Positions 39,901 through 49,671 of a stretch of DNA of 64,000 bases are shown here, piece by piece. A program made the position numbers and the translations under genes. Under the pieces are notes generated by a model. The model was not told the origin of the DNA. It did not search any database and saw only the letters and a program-made list of their open reading frames with translations. This stretch comes from Streptomyces griseoluteus (GTDB taxonomy: Bacteria; Actinomycetota; Actinomycetes; Streptomycetales; Streptomycetaceae): contig JOBE01000003.1 in assembly GCA_000717735.1 (NCBI GenBank), forward strand, positions 1 to 64,000. The letters are read 5' to 3'. Numbering within the stretch: the stretch's first letter is position 1; each line of letters begins with the position of its first letter.

Positions 39901-41157
39901 GAGTTGCCGATGCCCACGCCGACGCCGACGCCCATGCCGACGCCGACTTCGACTCCGACGCCGAAGGACTCGACGCAGGGTCGGGCGTTCAGCGTCCGCA
40001 CCCTCGGGCAGGGCGTTCCCTTCGTCCCGCCTGCCCCGATGCCCTCCCCGCTCCCCGTAGCACCCGCCGCCCCTCCTGCGGCGCCCCAGGCCTCCCCCGG
40101 CCCGACAGCCCCAGCAGCCCCCACGGCCTCCGGCGCGCCCTCCAACGGCTCCGGGCGGCGGCGCAGGCTCGCCACCCCGCCGGACGTCGACCCGCCGGCC
40201 CCGGCCGCGCTTCCCGTACCGGCACCCGGCGAGGCGAGGCCGCATCCGGAGGCGGACCCGTCCGCGCATCCCGAGGCCTCCCTCGGGCTCGTCACCGCCG
40301 CCCCCGAGGGCCGCGCGTACGCCATAGGAGCGCCCGCCGCCGGCTCCGCCGAGGGTCCCGAGCCGCTCGACGGCCCGGGTGGAGCCGTCGAGGTCGCCAA
40401 CCGGCCGGCGCCGCGTCCGGTCGACGACGAACTGCCCCCTGAGCCCCTCGACAACCCGCGCAGGCTGCTGGTCTGGCCCGCGCCCGACGTCTCGACGCAG
40501 CAGGCGCTGAGCGACCGGGGCTACCGGCCGGTGATCGTCCACTCCCGCGAGGAGGTCGACGCCCAGATCGCCGCTTTCCCCGCCGCGCTCTTCGTCGACC
40601 CGCTGACCGGCCCCATCACCCGTACCGCGCTCCAGTCGCTGCGCCAGGCCGCCGTCGCCGCCGAGGTGCCGGTGCTGCTCGCGGCCGGGCTCGGGCAGGC
40701 GACCCGGGAGGAGGCGTACGGCGCCGATCCGGCCGTACTCCTCAAGGCGCTCGCGCCGCGTGACAGCGAACAGCACCCTTCCCGGGTCCTGCTGATCGAG
40801 GAGCACGAGGACATCGCCGAGGCGCTCGCGGCCACCCTGGAGCGGCGCGGGATGCAGGTGGCGCGGGCGGCCACGGACACGGAAGCGGTCGCGCTGGCCA
40901 CGCAGACGCAGCCGAACCTGGTGGTGATGGACCTGATGCAGGTGCGCCGCCGCCGGGCCGGGATCATCGACTGGCTGCGGGCGAACGGGCAGCTGAACCG
41001 CACCCCGCTCGTCGTCTACACCTCGGTCGACCTCGTCGACGAGGAGCTGCCGAAGCTGTCGTCCGGCGAGACGGTCCTCTTCCTCGCCGAACGCTCGAAC
41101 AGCACCGAGGTCCAGGCGCGGATCGTCGACCTGCTCGCGAAGATCGGCACCAACTAG
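36952..41157 (+). CDS. Giant PAS-pseudokinase-receiver protein with GRRR-repeat linker
   Basis: A 1401-residue cytoplasmic protein starting at GTG 36952. Two PAS domains (about residues 10-135 and 145-265), a Glu/Ala coiled coil (about 268-325) and a region aligning with a histidine-kinase DHp (about 326-400), where the H-box reads AESLRGPLEEL: the His is replaced by Glu334. The ATPase-like region (about 437-540) lacks the N-box Asn and the DxGxG box, so it should not be an active kinase. A Pro/Ala linker of about 620 residues carries six [S/T/G]GRRR motifs (627, 656, 712, 801, 927, 1068). Two receiver-like domains end the protein, the last with Asp1327. A hairpin follows the stop. Confidence 0.88.
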   Translation: MSSRPSRGAARLAAILDALPDGLVLVNCNGTVVNANTIALGMFETPGTALVGRGLLDLLPDFDSRLIPGSMRRPEGTDERGRTKPTRMIARRTDGSEFPVEVTSASLEDGREAYDSYGGYTGDELLMLVVRDLTGTLDTEAELARSQRQTEMILRAASEGVVGTDTDGRVVLVNPAAAQILGYRANELGGQELHPLILAKRADGEPFPYEESPLADTLKSGRKHRVRGQVLWAKKGDRLPVDLTTAPVRDGDQLVGAVMTFTDRRPYEQLEEKHAAELAALEEQHATALAALEERNAAELADRAERSAAEREAQQERYAALAARHEQLTAVLAESLRGPLEELRTRLGTLAADDAGQLWPEANQVLHHLAAGYARMTALVDNVLAYQRLDAGAERLDRRVALLDGVVAAGIDAAVELIGPGRAQFAVHAPPIEAEVDAARLATALAHLVADVAGVDATGRNRATAPGAAPADSTIVVAAAQRGDVVRIEVRGPYAGGDPVHGPVVRGIVAAHGGVVQTHEVPGTSGGAYVLEVPLGSGRGTVPAAETRTASPAGGGREALALPAQAGERAMTPPSMTPPPVAPPVIAPPATAPPATAPPVTAPPVTAPSGEAGAGFDAGAGETSGGGRRRARRGSTDAFLASPVAPESGGGTEPSGRRRARTGETATGAAELIPAQQNAAVDAPSGSPFALTASGTSASPGGSRGSVVEPTGRRRGRPAEGSVVTAAESAQGRAALGAAVPPQGVPVEPSGAPTPAPASAPPSASAPALARALPAVASGSGSESEEANGNGNGVAEARPSGRRRRALAAAQERAAAAEAGPRTPFALPPAEADRPEPVAAPDGAPFTTPAGVPFAGPLPVSDEGRHEAVRGVPGADHTPPQPHPHTQPHGPVPSVAPSVVPPGGPSAASAVSSSPAQAAMPPAEPTGRRRAVRPPQPEQQPEQQPPVSAQESAQEPQPESAARPGPRNRTGSGTGTGSVPLPPELPMPTPTPTPMPTPTSTPTPKDSTQGRAFSVRTLGQGVPFVPPAPMPSPLPVAPAAPPAAPQASPGPTAPAAPTASGAPSNGSGRRRRLATPPDVDPPAPAALPVPAPGEARPHPEADPSAHPEASLGLVTAAPEGRAYAIGAPAAGSAEGPEPLDGPGGAVEVANRPAPRPVDDELPPEPLDNPRRLLVWPAPDVSTQQALSDRGYRPVIVHSREEVDAQIAAFPAALFVDPLTGPITRTALQSLRQAAVAAEVPVLLAAGLGQATREEAYGADPAVLLKALAPRDSEQHPSRVLLIEEHEDIAEALAATLERRGMQVARAATDTEAVALATQTQPNLVVMDLMQVRRRRAGIIDWLRANGQLNRTPLVVYTSVDLVDEELPKLSSGETVLFLAERSNSTEVQARIVDLLAKIGTN

Positions 41158-41184
41158 CCCTGTGTGAAGGGCCGGTTGGTGCCG
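41145..41184 (+). terminator. Hairpin around the stop codon
   Basis: CGGCACCAAC (41145-41154) and GTTGGTGCCG (41175-41184) form a perfect 10-bp stem, with an inner GCCC/GGGC stem. The TAG (41155-41157) lies in the internal loop. Confidence 0.7.
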
Positions 41185-41197
41185 ACTGGTCGCTACC

Positions 41198-41236
41198 GGT
41201 GGATCAGGGGCCGGTCAGAGGTGGATCAGAGGCCGG

Positions 41237-41241
<5 letters not shown>
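41198..41241 (-). repeat. 11-bp/22-bp tandem repeat straddling the fadD stop
   Basis: Two 22-bp copies (41198-41219, 41220-41241, one mismatch), each made of two related 11-mers (TCTGACCGGCC, TCTGATCCACC on the coding strand). TGA occurs at 41237 (the stop), 41226, 41215 and 41204, covering all three frames. Confidence 0.92.
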
Positions 41242-42889
<1,648 letters not shown>

Positions 42890-42943
42890 GGGGCGTCCTC
42901 CCGGTGGGCGCTACGTGGCAGAAAGGGTGTGGAGATTCTGCGC

Positions 42944-42961
42944 ACATACCACGCGGTATGT
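42944..42961. promoter_or_regulatory. Operator-like palindrome upstream of fadD
   Basis: ACATACC-ACGC-GGTATGT, a perfect 7-bp inverted repeat with a 4-bp spacer, 55 bp before the fadD start, typical of TetR-class fatty-acid regulators. Confidence 0.65.
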
Positions 42962-42984
42962 CACTACCCGGGAGTACGTAAATT

Positions 42985-43000
42985 GCCAGTGTTCACTGGC
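42985..43000. promoter_or_regulatory. GCCAGTG-TT-CACTGGC palindrome
   Basis: A perfect 7-bp inverted repeat between fadD and the ECF sigma gene. It may be an operator or the sigma gene's terminator. Confidence 0.45.
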
Positions 43001-43025
43001 GGGAGCACCGTCCTGTCCCGGTTGC

Positions 43026-43571
43026 CTACCGTACGGGGGTCAGTTCCGGGTCCTCCCTGAGCTTGCCGAGCGCTCGGGACACGGCGCTCTTGACCGTACC
43101 GACCGACACCCCGAGCACCTCGGCGGTCTGGGCCTCGCTGAGGTCCTCGTAGTACCTCAGGACCACCATCTGGCGCTGCCGCTCCGGCAGCCTCAGCACC
43201 GCGCGCCACATCGCGTCGTGCAGCACCTGCCGCTCGGCCGGGTCCGGCTCCGGGAGACCGGCGGGCTCGGGCAGCTCCTCACAGGCGAACTCGTCGACCT
43301 TCCGCTTGCGCCACTGCGACGTACGCGTGTTCAGCAGCGCGCGACGGACGTAACCGTCCAGGGCACGGTGGTCCTCGATGCGCTCCCAGGCCATGAAGGT
43401 CTTGGCCAGCGCCGTCTGGAGCAGGTCCTCGGCGTCGCAGGGGTTGGCGGTCAGGGAACGCGCGGTGCGCAGGAGTACGGGCTGCCGCGCCCGTACGTAC
43501 GAGGAGAAGGTCGGGTACGACGCGTACTGCGAGGCACCGGCGCAGACGGGGCCAGAGGGTGGCGGAGTCAT
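43026..43571 (-). CDS. SigE-family ECF RNA polymerase sigma factor
   Basis: A 181-residue ECF sigma with only regions 2 and 4. Region 2 at about residues 20-85 (TANPCDAEDLLQTALAKTFMAWERI) and region 4 at about 120-175 (LPERQRQMVVLRYYEDLSEAQTAEVLGVSVGTVKSAVSRAL). This is the Streptomyces group annotated as SigE family, often without an adjacent anti-sigma, as here. ATG 43571. No obvious target is adjacent. Confidence 0.9.
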   Translation of the reverse strand: MTPPPSGPVCAGASQYASYPTFSSYVRARQPVLLRTARSLTANPCDAEDLLQTALAKTFMAWERIEDHRALDGYVRRALLNTRTSQWRKRKVDEFACEELPEPAGLPEPDPAERQVLHDAMWRAVLRLPERQRQMVVLRYYEDLSEAQTAEVLGVSVGTVKSAVSRALGKLREDPELTPVR

Positions 43572-43779
43572 GACTCCACGCTAGGAGGGGAGGGGCGCCC
43601 GGCGGATCGGCCCCAGGTCCCGACCCTCCGTCCGCCTCAGGTTGTAGGGGTGGGGACCGCCTCACCTCCTCTGGGTGGAGACCGGTCGGGGGCTCATCAG
43701 GGTCGGAGGCGGGTCGGACGGCGACGGGGGGGACGGGGGAGACGCCAGGGCACGGGATCGGGGCTTGGGGCGCTGGGGC

Positions 43780-44880
43780 TCAGGGGGCGGGGGCCGTGAC
43801 GCGGGCCACGGGTGCGTCCATCACGTTGCGGTCGATGAAGAGGCGGCGGCCACCGTGCGATTCGTTGACGTTGCCCGTGTACTGGTGGATCCGGGCGTGC
43901 GGCATCCACGCCTGCGGGTCCAGCACCGACTCGGAGTACAGCGACGGCCGCCCCCGCCAGCGCGCGAACCACATCACGGCCGGCAGGTCCTTCGTACCCG
44001 CCTTCCGCTGCTCCTCGATGTCCCGTACCCCCGTGTCCGCACTGCTGTAGAACCCCGGCAGATATCCGAGGCGTCGCACCTCCCGGTTCCAGGCGCGGAC
44101 GAAGGAGAGGGTGGTCGCGGCGCAGGGCGCGTCTCCCTGCCGGTAGGCCTCGATGTCGAGGTAGAGCGGGCTGCTCGCGTCGAGGCCCAGGGCCCGCGCC
44201 TCCCGCACCGCCTCGGCGCCCTCCCGGGTGCCCTGGCTCCAGGGGCTGCCGCCGATGGCGAAGGGCCGCTTGGCCGGGGAGACCACGCACGGCGCCTGGG
44301 AGCCGACGAAGAGGGGCAGCAGCCGCCAGCCCATGGCGTTCACGGAAGCGACCCAGGCGGGCGTCAGCTCCCGCTGGACGGGGCAGCCCCGGCCCCGGCC
44401 CCCGAAGTAGATCCCGACCGCCCCGTACGGCGAACTGCGCCAGGCCCTCATCACCTCCAGGGAGGGCGCGTCACAGGTGTCGAAGGCCTGGCCGGTGAAA
44501 TGCGCGGGCGCGGCCTCGCGGGTCGGCAAGCCACCACCGGACGGATCGGCACCTGCCGGAGTGCCACCGGACGGAGCGGCACCGGGTCGGGCCGCCACGG
44601 CCGGAACGGGGCCGCTGAGCAGTGCCGCCCCGGCCAGCGCCGCCAGGAGGGCGGCGACCACGGTCCGCGCTCCGGGAGACAGCCGGGGAGGCAGCACGGC
44701 CCGCGAGCGCGCCGAAGACGAAGACGAGGGCGTGGGAGGGGACACGGAGGCGGATGCGGAAGCGGAGGCGGAAGCGGATGCGGGCACGGATGCGGACACG
44801 GCGGCGGGTACGGGTACGGGTACGGGTACGGCTCCCGGAACGGCTGCGGGGGCTGATCGGGGCGGTTCGTGTGTGCTCAT
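43780..44880 (-). CDS. Secreted DUF1906 (glycoside hydrolase-like) protein
   Basis: A 366-residue exported protein. The first about 70 residues are a Pro/Val then Ala/Ser-rich tail translated from short repeats (VPVPVP, SASASASA), followed by a hydrophobic segment ending PAVAA and the DUF1906 domain (about 150-360): GQAFDTCDAPSLEVMRAW, YIDIEAY-like YLDIEAYRQGD, and GFYSS. DUF1906/Rv2525c-like domains are TIM barrels related to GH25 lysozyme-type enzymes. ATG 44880 is preferred to a start 36 bp earlier. Probably acts on or binds cell wall. Confidence 0.85.
   Translation of the reverse strand: MSTHEPPRSAPAAVPGAVPVPVPVPAAVSASVPASASASASASASVSPPTPSSSSSARSRAVLPPRLSPGARTVVAALLAALAGAALLSGPVPAVAARPGAAPSGGTPAGADPSGGGLPTREAAPAHFTGQAFDTCDAPSLEVMRAWRSSPYGAVGIYFGGRGRGCPVQRELTPAWVASVNAMGWRLLPLFVGSQAPCVVSPAKRPFAIGGSPWSQGTREGAEAVREARALGLDASSPLYLDIEAYRQGDAPCAATTLSFVRAWNREVRRLGYLPGFYSSADTGVRDIEEQRKAGTKDLPAVMWFARWRGRPSLYSESVLDPQAWMPHARIHQYTGNVNESHGGRRLFIDRNVMDAPVARVTAPAP
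44730..44836. repeat. Coding microsatellites in the DUF1906 gene
   Basis: GCGGAWGCGGAW-type hexamer repeats (about 44748-44800) encode Ala-Ser runs. A GTACGG hexamer repeated four times (about 44811-44835) encodes Val-Pro runs. Confidence 0.8.
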
Positions 44881-44917
44881 GCCGCGAGTGAAGAACCGCC
44901 CGCCCCACCCGGCCACC

Positions 44918-44937
44918 GCTGAGGCCGTCGCCTCAGC
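44918..44937 (-). terminator. Hairpin at the end of the igr-like operon
   Basis: GCTGAGGC (44918-44925) and GCCTCAGC (44930-44937) form a perfect 8-bp stem that includes the Ltp2-like stop codon. Confidence 0.6.
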
Positions 44938-46099
44938 CGTCCGTGCCCAGGATCAACCCGGACGTGGGAACCCCCGTGCCCGCCGTGACCAAAGTCCGCT
45001 CCGCGCCGGGTATCTGGTTCACCGAGGTGCCGCGCAGCTGCCGAACCGCCTCCGCTATGCCGTTCATCCCGTGCAGATACGCCTCGCCGAGCTGCCCGCC
45101 GTGCGTGTTCAGCGGGAGCGCGTCGGCCGCGACGAAGTCGGCCGCCTCTCCCGGTCCGCAGAAGCCGAACTCCTCCAACTGCATGAGCACGAAGGGGGTG
45201 AAGTGGTCGTACAGGATGCCCACGTCGATGTCGGACGGTGCGAGCCCGGAGGTCCGCCAGAGCTGCCGGGCCACCACCCCCATCTCCGGAAGACCCGTCA
45301 GCTCGTCCCGGTAGAAGCTGGTCATCGCCTCCTGCTTCCGCCCGGCGCCCTGCGCCGCCGCGACGATCACGGCGGGAGGATTCCGCAGATCGCGGGCACG
45401 CTCGACGGAGGTGACGACGATCGCCTGGCCACCGTCGGTCTCCTGGCAGCAGTCGAGGAGCCGGAGCGGTTCGACGATCCAGCGCGAGGCGGCGTGGTCG
45501 TCAAGGGTGATCGGCTTCCCGTGGAAGTACGCGGCCGGGTTCCGGGCCGCGTGACGCCGGTCGGTGACGGCGACATGGCCGAAGGCGTCCGGGGTCAACC
45601 CGTAGGTGTGCAGATACCGCTGGGCGGCCATCGCGACCCAGGAGGCCGGGGTGAGCAGCCCGAAGGGCAGCTGCCAGCCGAGCGCGGCGCCCTCGGCGGA
45701 GGGCTCGCGCTCCTGGACGCCGGAGCCGAAGCGGCGCCCGGAACGCTCGTTGAACGCCCGGTAGCAGACGACGACCTCGGCGACCCCGGCGGCGACCGCG
45801 AGCGCGGCCTGCTGGACGGTGGCGCAGGCGGCCCCGCCTCCGTAGTGCACACGGGAGAAGAAGGACAGCTCGCCGATGCCGGAGGCCTGGGCGACGGTGA
45901 TCTCCGGGTTGGTGTCCATGGTGAAGGTGACCAGGCCGTCGACGTCGGCGGGGGCGAGCCCGGCGTCGTCGAGGGCCGCCCGCACCGCCTCCACGGCGAG
46001 GGACAGTTCGCTGCGGCCCGAGTCCTTGGAGAACTCCGTCGCCCCGATGCCCACCACGGCCGCCCGGCCGCCGAGACCGTCCCGGCTGCGGAGGCTCAT
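44933..46099 (-). CDS. Ltp2-like thiolase-fold aldolase
   Basis: A 388-residue lipid-transfer-protein/thiolase-fold enzyme (RAAVVGIGATEFSKDSG start, GGGAACATVQQAALAVAAG, and the C-terminal HTHGGQLGEAYLHGMN-like block LNTHGGQLGEAY). Mycobacterial Ltp2 cleaves the 17-hydroxy steroid-CoA side chain by retro-aldol reaction and needs the DUF35 domain of ChsH2. Such a partner is encoded three genes upstream here. ATG 46099 overlaps the MaoC stop (ATGA). Last gene of the operon. Family assignment is firm and the steroid role is inferred from operon content. Confidence 0.85.
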   Translation of the reverse strand: MSLRSRDGLGGRAAVVGIGATEFSKDSGRSELSLAVEAVRAALDDAGLAPADVDGLVTFTMDTNPEITVAQASGIGELSFFSRVHYGGGAACATVQQAALAVAAGVAEVVVCYRAFNERSGRRFGSGVQEREPSAEGAALGWQLPFGLLTPASWVAMAAQRYLHTYGLTPDAFGHVAVTDRRHAARNPAAYFHGKPITLDDHAASRWIVEPLRLLDCCQETDGGQAIVVTSVERARDLRNPPAVIVAAAQGAGRKQEAMTSFYRDELTGLPEMGVVARQLWRTSGLAPSDIDVGILYDHFTPFVLMQLEEFGFCGPGEAADFVAADALPLNTHGGQLGEAYLHGMNGIAEAVRQLRGTSVNQIPGAERTLVTAGTGVPTSGLILGTDG

Positions 46100-46479
46100 C
46101 GCGGCACCTCCACGGTGACCGTGCCCGTGACGTGGTGCCCGACCCCGTTGGCACCCACGACCCGCACGCGTGCCGTGTCCCCGTCCACTTCGGTGACCGT
46201 GCCGCTGAGGACCATGGTGTCGCCGGGGTGGTTGGGGGCACCGAGCCGGATGGCGACCTTGCGGAGGACCGTGCCGGGGCCGAAGTGGTCCGTGATGTAC
46301 CGGCCGACCAGCCCGTTCGTGGTGAGGATGTTCATGAAGATGTCCGGGGAGCCCTTCTCCCGGGCCAGTTCGGCGTCGTGGTGCACGTCCTGGTAGTCGC
46401 GGGAGGCGACGGCCCCCGCGACGATCAGGGTGCGGGTGATCGGGATCGTCAGCGGAGGCAGCTCGTCCCCGGGCTTCAT
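46096..46479 (-). CDS. MaoC-like hydratase, ChsH1 type
   Basis: A 127-residue single hotdog-fold MaoC protein (ITRTLIVAGAVASRDYQDVHHDAELARE, the MaoC hydratase Asp/His motif). ChsH1 of M. tuberculosis is similarly short and works only as a heterodimer with the MaoC domain of ChsH2 to hydrate the unsaturated C3 side chain of steroid-CoA. ATG 46479 overlaps the preceding stop by four bases and its own stop overlaps the next start. Confidence 0.87.
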   Translation of the reverse strand: MKPGDELPPLTIPITRTLIVAGAVASRDYQDVHHDAELAREKGSPDIFMNILTTNGLVGRYITDHFGPGTVLRKVAIRLGAPNHPGDTMVLSGTVTEVDGDTARVRVVGANGVGHHVTGTVTVEVPR

Positions 46480-47552
46480 GACAGGTCTCCTTCCGCGAGC
46501 AGGGCGCCGAGTTCGGCGAGGAGTTCGGTGCCGCCGCCGAGATAGGCGTCGAGCTGCCGGCCCCACAGGAAGTGCCGGTGGACGGGATGATCGAGGTCCG
46601 CGCCCGTACCGCCGTGGAGATGCTGCCCGGCGTGCACGACCCGCTTGCCCGCCTCCGAGGCCCACCAGGCGGCGGTCAGGGCCGCCCCTCCGGCGTCCAG
46701 ACCCTCGTCGAAGCGCCAGGCGGCCTCGTAGGCGGTGACCCGGATGGCCTCGGTGTCCATGTGGGCGTCGGCGGCGCGAAGTTGCACGGCCTGGTGGGTG
46801 GAGAGCGGACGGCCGAACTGCTCCCGTACGGAGGTGTGCTCCACGGCCCTGGCCAGCGATCCGGCGCAGACCCCCGCCTGCAGTCCGGCGAAGGCGATCC
46901 GGGCGACGGCCAGCACGTCCTCATAGGCGCCGCCGGACGCGCCGGCACGCTCCCCGAACCGCCTTCCGAGTCGCTCCCCGGCCGCCCCGTCGAGGACGAG
47001 CCGCCCGGCGGACCAGGGTGCGGTGAGCTCGACGGGATCCACCCGGACCGCGTCCTCCTCGGTGGGGCCCAGCGGGACCAGGGGGACCAGCCACAGGTCA
47101 CGCTCCTCGTCCGGTACGAGGACGTGGGTGGCGTCCCTGAGCCACGGCACCCAGTCCACGGTCCCGCTGAGCCGCCCGTCGTGCGCGGAGACCGTGCCCG
47201 ACGCCGGGAACGCCCCGGTCACCACCGTCGTACCGTCCCGGAGGCCGGGCAGGAGCCGGGTCCGCTGCCCGTCCGTGCCGTGCCGGCCGACGGCGAGGAT
47301 CCCGTACGCGCAGCTCGCGGCGAAGGGCACCTGAGCCGTCACCCGCCCCTGCTCCTCCAGGAGCAGGACCAGGCCGAGCAGCCCGGTCTCCTCGACGGCG
47401 CCGGGCAGTCCGGCGGCGCAGAGCGCCTTCCAGAGCTCGGCGTCGGTGCCGGTGCCGACTGCCCTGAGCCGCTCGTGGGTGGCGAGGTCGGCGAAGATCC
47501 GGCCGGCCAGCTCGCGGGCGGCCTCCTGCTCCTCGCTGGGGGTGAAGTCCAT
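46476..47552 (-). CDS. Acyl-CoA dehydrogenase, FadE28/ChsE1-like
   Basis: A 358-residue short acyl-CoA dehydrogenase. It begins MDFTPSEEQEAARELAGRIF and has the C-terminal helical domain with REQFGRPLSTHQAVQLRAADA and QHLHGGTGADLDHPVHRHF. The short N-terminal and middle domains resemble the non-FAD-binding-type partner subunits of alpha2beta2 steroid acyl-CoA dehydrogenases (FadE28-FadE29). ATG 47552 has GGGGAGG upstream and is one base after the ChsH2-like stop. Confidence 0.85.
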   Translation of the reverse strand: MDFTPSEEQEAARELAGRIFADLATHERLRAVGTGTDAELWKALCAAGLPGAVEETGLLGLVLLLEEQGRVTAQVPFAASCAYGILAVGRHGTDGQRTRLLPGLRDGTTVVTGAFPASGTVSAHDGRLSGTVDWVPWLRDATHVLVPDEERDLWLVPLVPLGPTEEDAVRVDPVELTAPWSAGRLVLDGAAGERLGRRFGERAGASGGAYEDVLAVARIAFAGLQAGVCAGSLARAVEHTSVREQFGRPLSTHQAVQLRAADAHMDTEAIRVTAYEAAWRFDEGLDAGGAALTAAWWASEAGKRVVHAGQHLHGGTGADLDHPVHRHFLWGRQLDAYLGGGTELLAELGALLAEGDLS

Positions 47553-47553
47553 G

Positions 47554-48477
47554 TCAGTCCTCCCCTCCGGCACGGAAGACGGGAAGCTCCAGCTCCTCGT
47601 CGGCCCGCAGGAACTCCAGCCGCACCGGCATCCCGATCCGCACCTTGTCATACGGCACGCCCACCACGTTGCTGATCATCCTTACGCCCTCGGCGAGTTC
47701 GATCAGCCCGACCGCGTAGGGCGGGGCGAAGGCCGGGAAGGGCGGGTGGTGCATCACCACGTACGAGAAGACCGTCCCGGCACCGCTCGCCTCGACCGTG
47801 TCCCACTCCCGTGAGCCGCAGTCGGCGCACCCGGGCAGCCAGGGGAAGCGGAGGGCCGCGCAGTCGCCGCAGCGCTGGATCAGCAGCCGGTGCGCCGCCA
47901 CCCCCTCCCAGAACCCGGCGTTGTCCCGGTTGATGACCGGCCGGGGCCTCCTCGGGACCGGGTCCGGGGACTTCGGTGGCCTGGTCGTCGGCGCGTACTT
48001 GAGGATGCGGAAGCGATGGGTGCCGGCGACTTCGGCGCCGACGCGGACGTCCGTCCGGGTGGTGACGAAGTACCCCGGTCCGAGCTTGGTGGTCTTGGGC
48101 CGCGACACGGACTCGATCACGGTGTCGAAGGTGACCTCGTCTCCGGGGCGCAGGGGCCGGAGGTACTCCTGCTCGCAGTCGGTCGCGACCACGGACGTGT
48201 ATCCGGCCGCGTCGAGGAGGGCGAACAGTTCCTCGTACGCGGAGGAGCGGCCTGTGTGCCCCGAGAGGCCGCCCATCGTCCAGGCCTGGAGCATCGTCGG
48301 CGGGGCGACGGCCCCCGGCCCCCGGTAGGCGGGGTGCGCGTCCCCCATGGCCTCGCACCAGTGCCTGATCATGGGCAGGTTCACCGGGTCCTTGCCGACG
48401 CCGGCGGTGGCGGCGGCACGGCCCTCGTAGGCCACGAGCCGGTCGTACAGCGTGGCGTCCCGCTCCGTGAGGGTCAT
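47554..48477 (-). CDS. MaoC-DUF35 fusion, ChsH2 type
   Basis: A 307-residue bifunctional protein. N-terminal MaoC hotdog domain (about residues 10-160: PVNLPMIRHWCEAMGDAHPAY). C-terminal DUF35 OB-fold domain (about 180-305) with the zinc ribbon CGDCAALRFPWLPGCADCGS. This exact fusion is found in ChsH2 (Rv3542c), where MaoC pairs with ChsH1 and DUF35 activates Ltp2. All partners are present here. ATG 48477 overlaps the previous stop (ATGA). Confidence 0.88.
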   Translation of the reverse strand: MTLTERDATLYDRLVAYEGRAAATAGVGKDPVNLPMIRHWCEAMGDAHPAYRGPGAVAPPTMLQAWTMGGLSGHTGRSSAYEELFALLDAAGYTSVVATDCEQEYLRPLRPGDEVTFDTVIESVSRPKTTKLGPGYFVTTRTDVRVGAEVAGTHRFRILKYAPTTRPPKSPDPVPRRPRPVINRDNAGFWEGVAAHRLLIQRCGDCAALRFPWLPGCADCGSREWDTVEASGAGTVFSYVVMHHPPFPAFAPPYAVGLIELAEGVRMISNVVGVPYDKVRIGMPVRLEFLRADEELELPVFRAGGED

Positions 48478-49640
48478 CGCCGTCCCCTCCCCTTCATGCC
48501 GAGCCGCATCCTCGCGACGATCTCGCGCTGCACCTCGCTCACCCCTCCCCCGAAGGTGTTGATCTGGGCGGCCCGGTTCATGCGCTCCAGCTCACCGCCG
48601 TCGACTTCCCCCGGCGATCCCGCTCGCACCGTCCCCGGCCCGCCCGTGATTTCCTGACATATTCGATACACCTCCACCGCCGATTCGGTTCCCACGAACT
48701 TCACGCCGCTCGCGTCCCCCGGGGCCAGCCGGCCGGCCCCCACATCACCCACCAAACGCCAGTTGAGCAGGCGTGTCGCGGACAGTCGGGCATGCGCTTC
48801 GGCGGCCCGGATCCGGACCCACGGCTCGTCAACGCGGCGCCTGCCCGTCACCGGATCGGGGATGCGTGCCCGGGCGAGGGCGGCCGTGAAGAAGTCCTCG
48901 GCCTGCATGCCGATCGCGGCGAGCGCGACCCGCTCGTGGTTGAGCTGGTTGGTGATGAGCCCCCAGCCCCCGTGCTCGGGCCCGACGAGGTTCCCCGCGG
49001 GGACCCGTATCCCGTCGTAGTAGGTGGCCGTCGTCGTCAGCCCGCCCACGGTCGCGATCGGGGTCCACGAGAAGCCGGGGGCGTCGGTGGGGACGAGGAC
49101 GATCGAGATGCCCCGGTGCGGGGGCGCGGCGGGGTCGGTGCGGCAGGCGAGCCAGATCCAGTCGGCGTTCTGGGCGTTGGAGGTGAAGATCTTCTGTCCG
49201 TCGATCCGCCAGGAGTCCCCCTCGCGGACCGCCCGCGTCCGGAGGGAGGCGAGGTCCGTGCTGGCCTCCGGCTCGCTGTACCCGATGGCGAAGACGGTCT
49301 CGCCACGCAGGATCCGGGGCAGGAAGAAGGCCTTCTGCTCCTCGGTCCCGTAGGCCATGAGGGTGGGCCCGACGGTGTTGAGAGTGACCATCGAGACGGG
49401 GGCGCCCGCGCGGTACGCCTCGTCGAAGAAGACGAACTGCTCGTCGGGGCCCCGGCCCTGCCCGCCGTACTCCTCGGGCCACCCGAGGCCGAGGAGCCCG
49501 TCGGCGCCGATCCGGCGCAGCAGCCGGCGCTGGGCGGCGGTGTCGGCAGCGGGCGGCGGTCCGTCGGGCATCACCTCCCGGAAGTACGCGCGGAGTTCGG
49601 CGCGCAGCCGCAGCTGCCGCTCGGTCGGGGCGAGGTGCAC
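48474..49640 (-). CDS. Acyl-CoA dehydrogenase, FadE29/ChsE2-like
   Basis: A 388-residue acyl-CoA dehydrogenase: GLGWPEEYGGQGRGPDEQFVFFDE, FAIGYSEPEASTDLASLRTRA and DGQKIFTSNAQNADWIWLACR are the substrate- and FAD-binding blocks. GTG 49640 follows GGGAGG by 8 nt. It is the first gene of a five-gene operon with 1-4-bp overlaps or gaps. Size matches FadE29 (387 aa), the FAD-binding partner of FadE28 in steroid side-chain dehydrogenation. Confidence 0.88.
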   Translation of the reverse strand: MHLAPTERQLRLRAELRAYFREVMPDGPPPAADTAAQRRLLRRIGADGLLGLGWPEEYGGQGRGPDEQFVFFDEAYRAGAPVSMVTLNTVGPTLMAYGTEEQKAFFLPRILRGETVFAIGYSEPEASTDLASLRTRAVREGDSWRIDGQKIFTSNAQNADWIWLACRTDPAAPPHRGISIVLVPTDAPGFSWTPIATVGGLTTTATYYDGIRVPAGNLVGPEHGGWGLITNQLNHERVALAAIGMQAEDFFTAALARARIPDPVTGRRRVDEPWVRIRAAEAHARLSATRLLNWRLVGDVGAGRLAPGDASGVKFVGTESAVEVYRICQEITGGPGTVRAGSPGEVDGGELERMNRAAQINTFGGGVSEVQREIVARMRLGMKGRGRR

Positions 49641-49671
49641 GGCGACGGCCTCCCGTGGGACGACTGAGATT

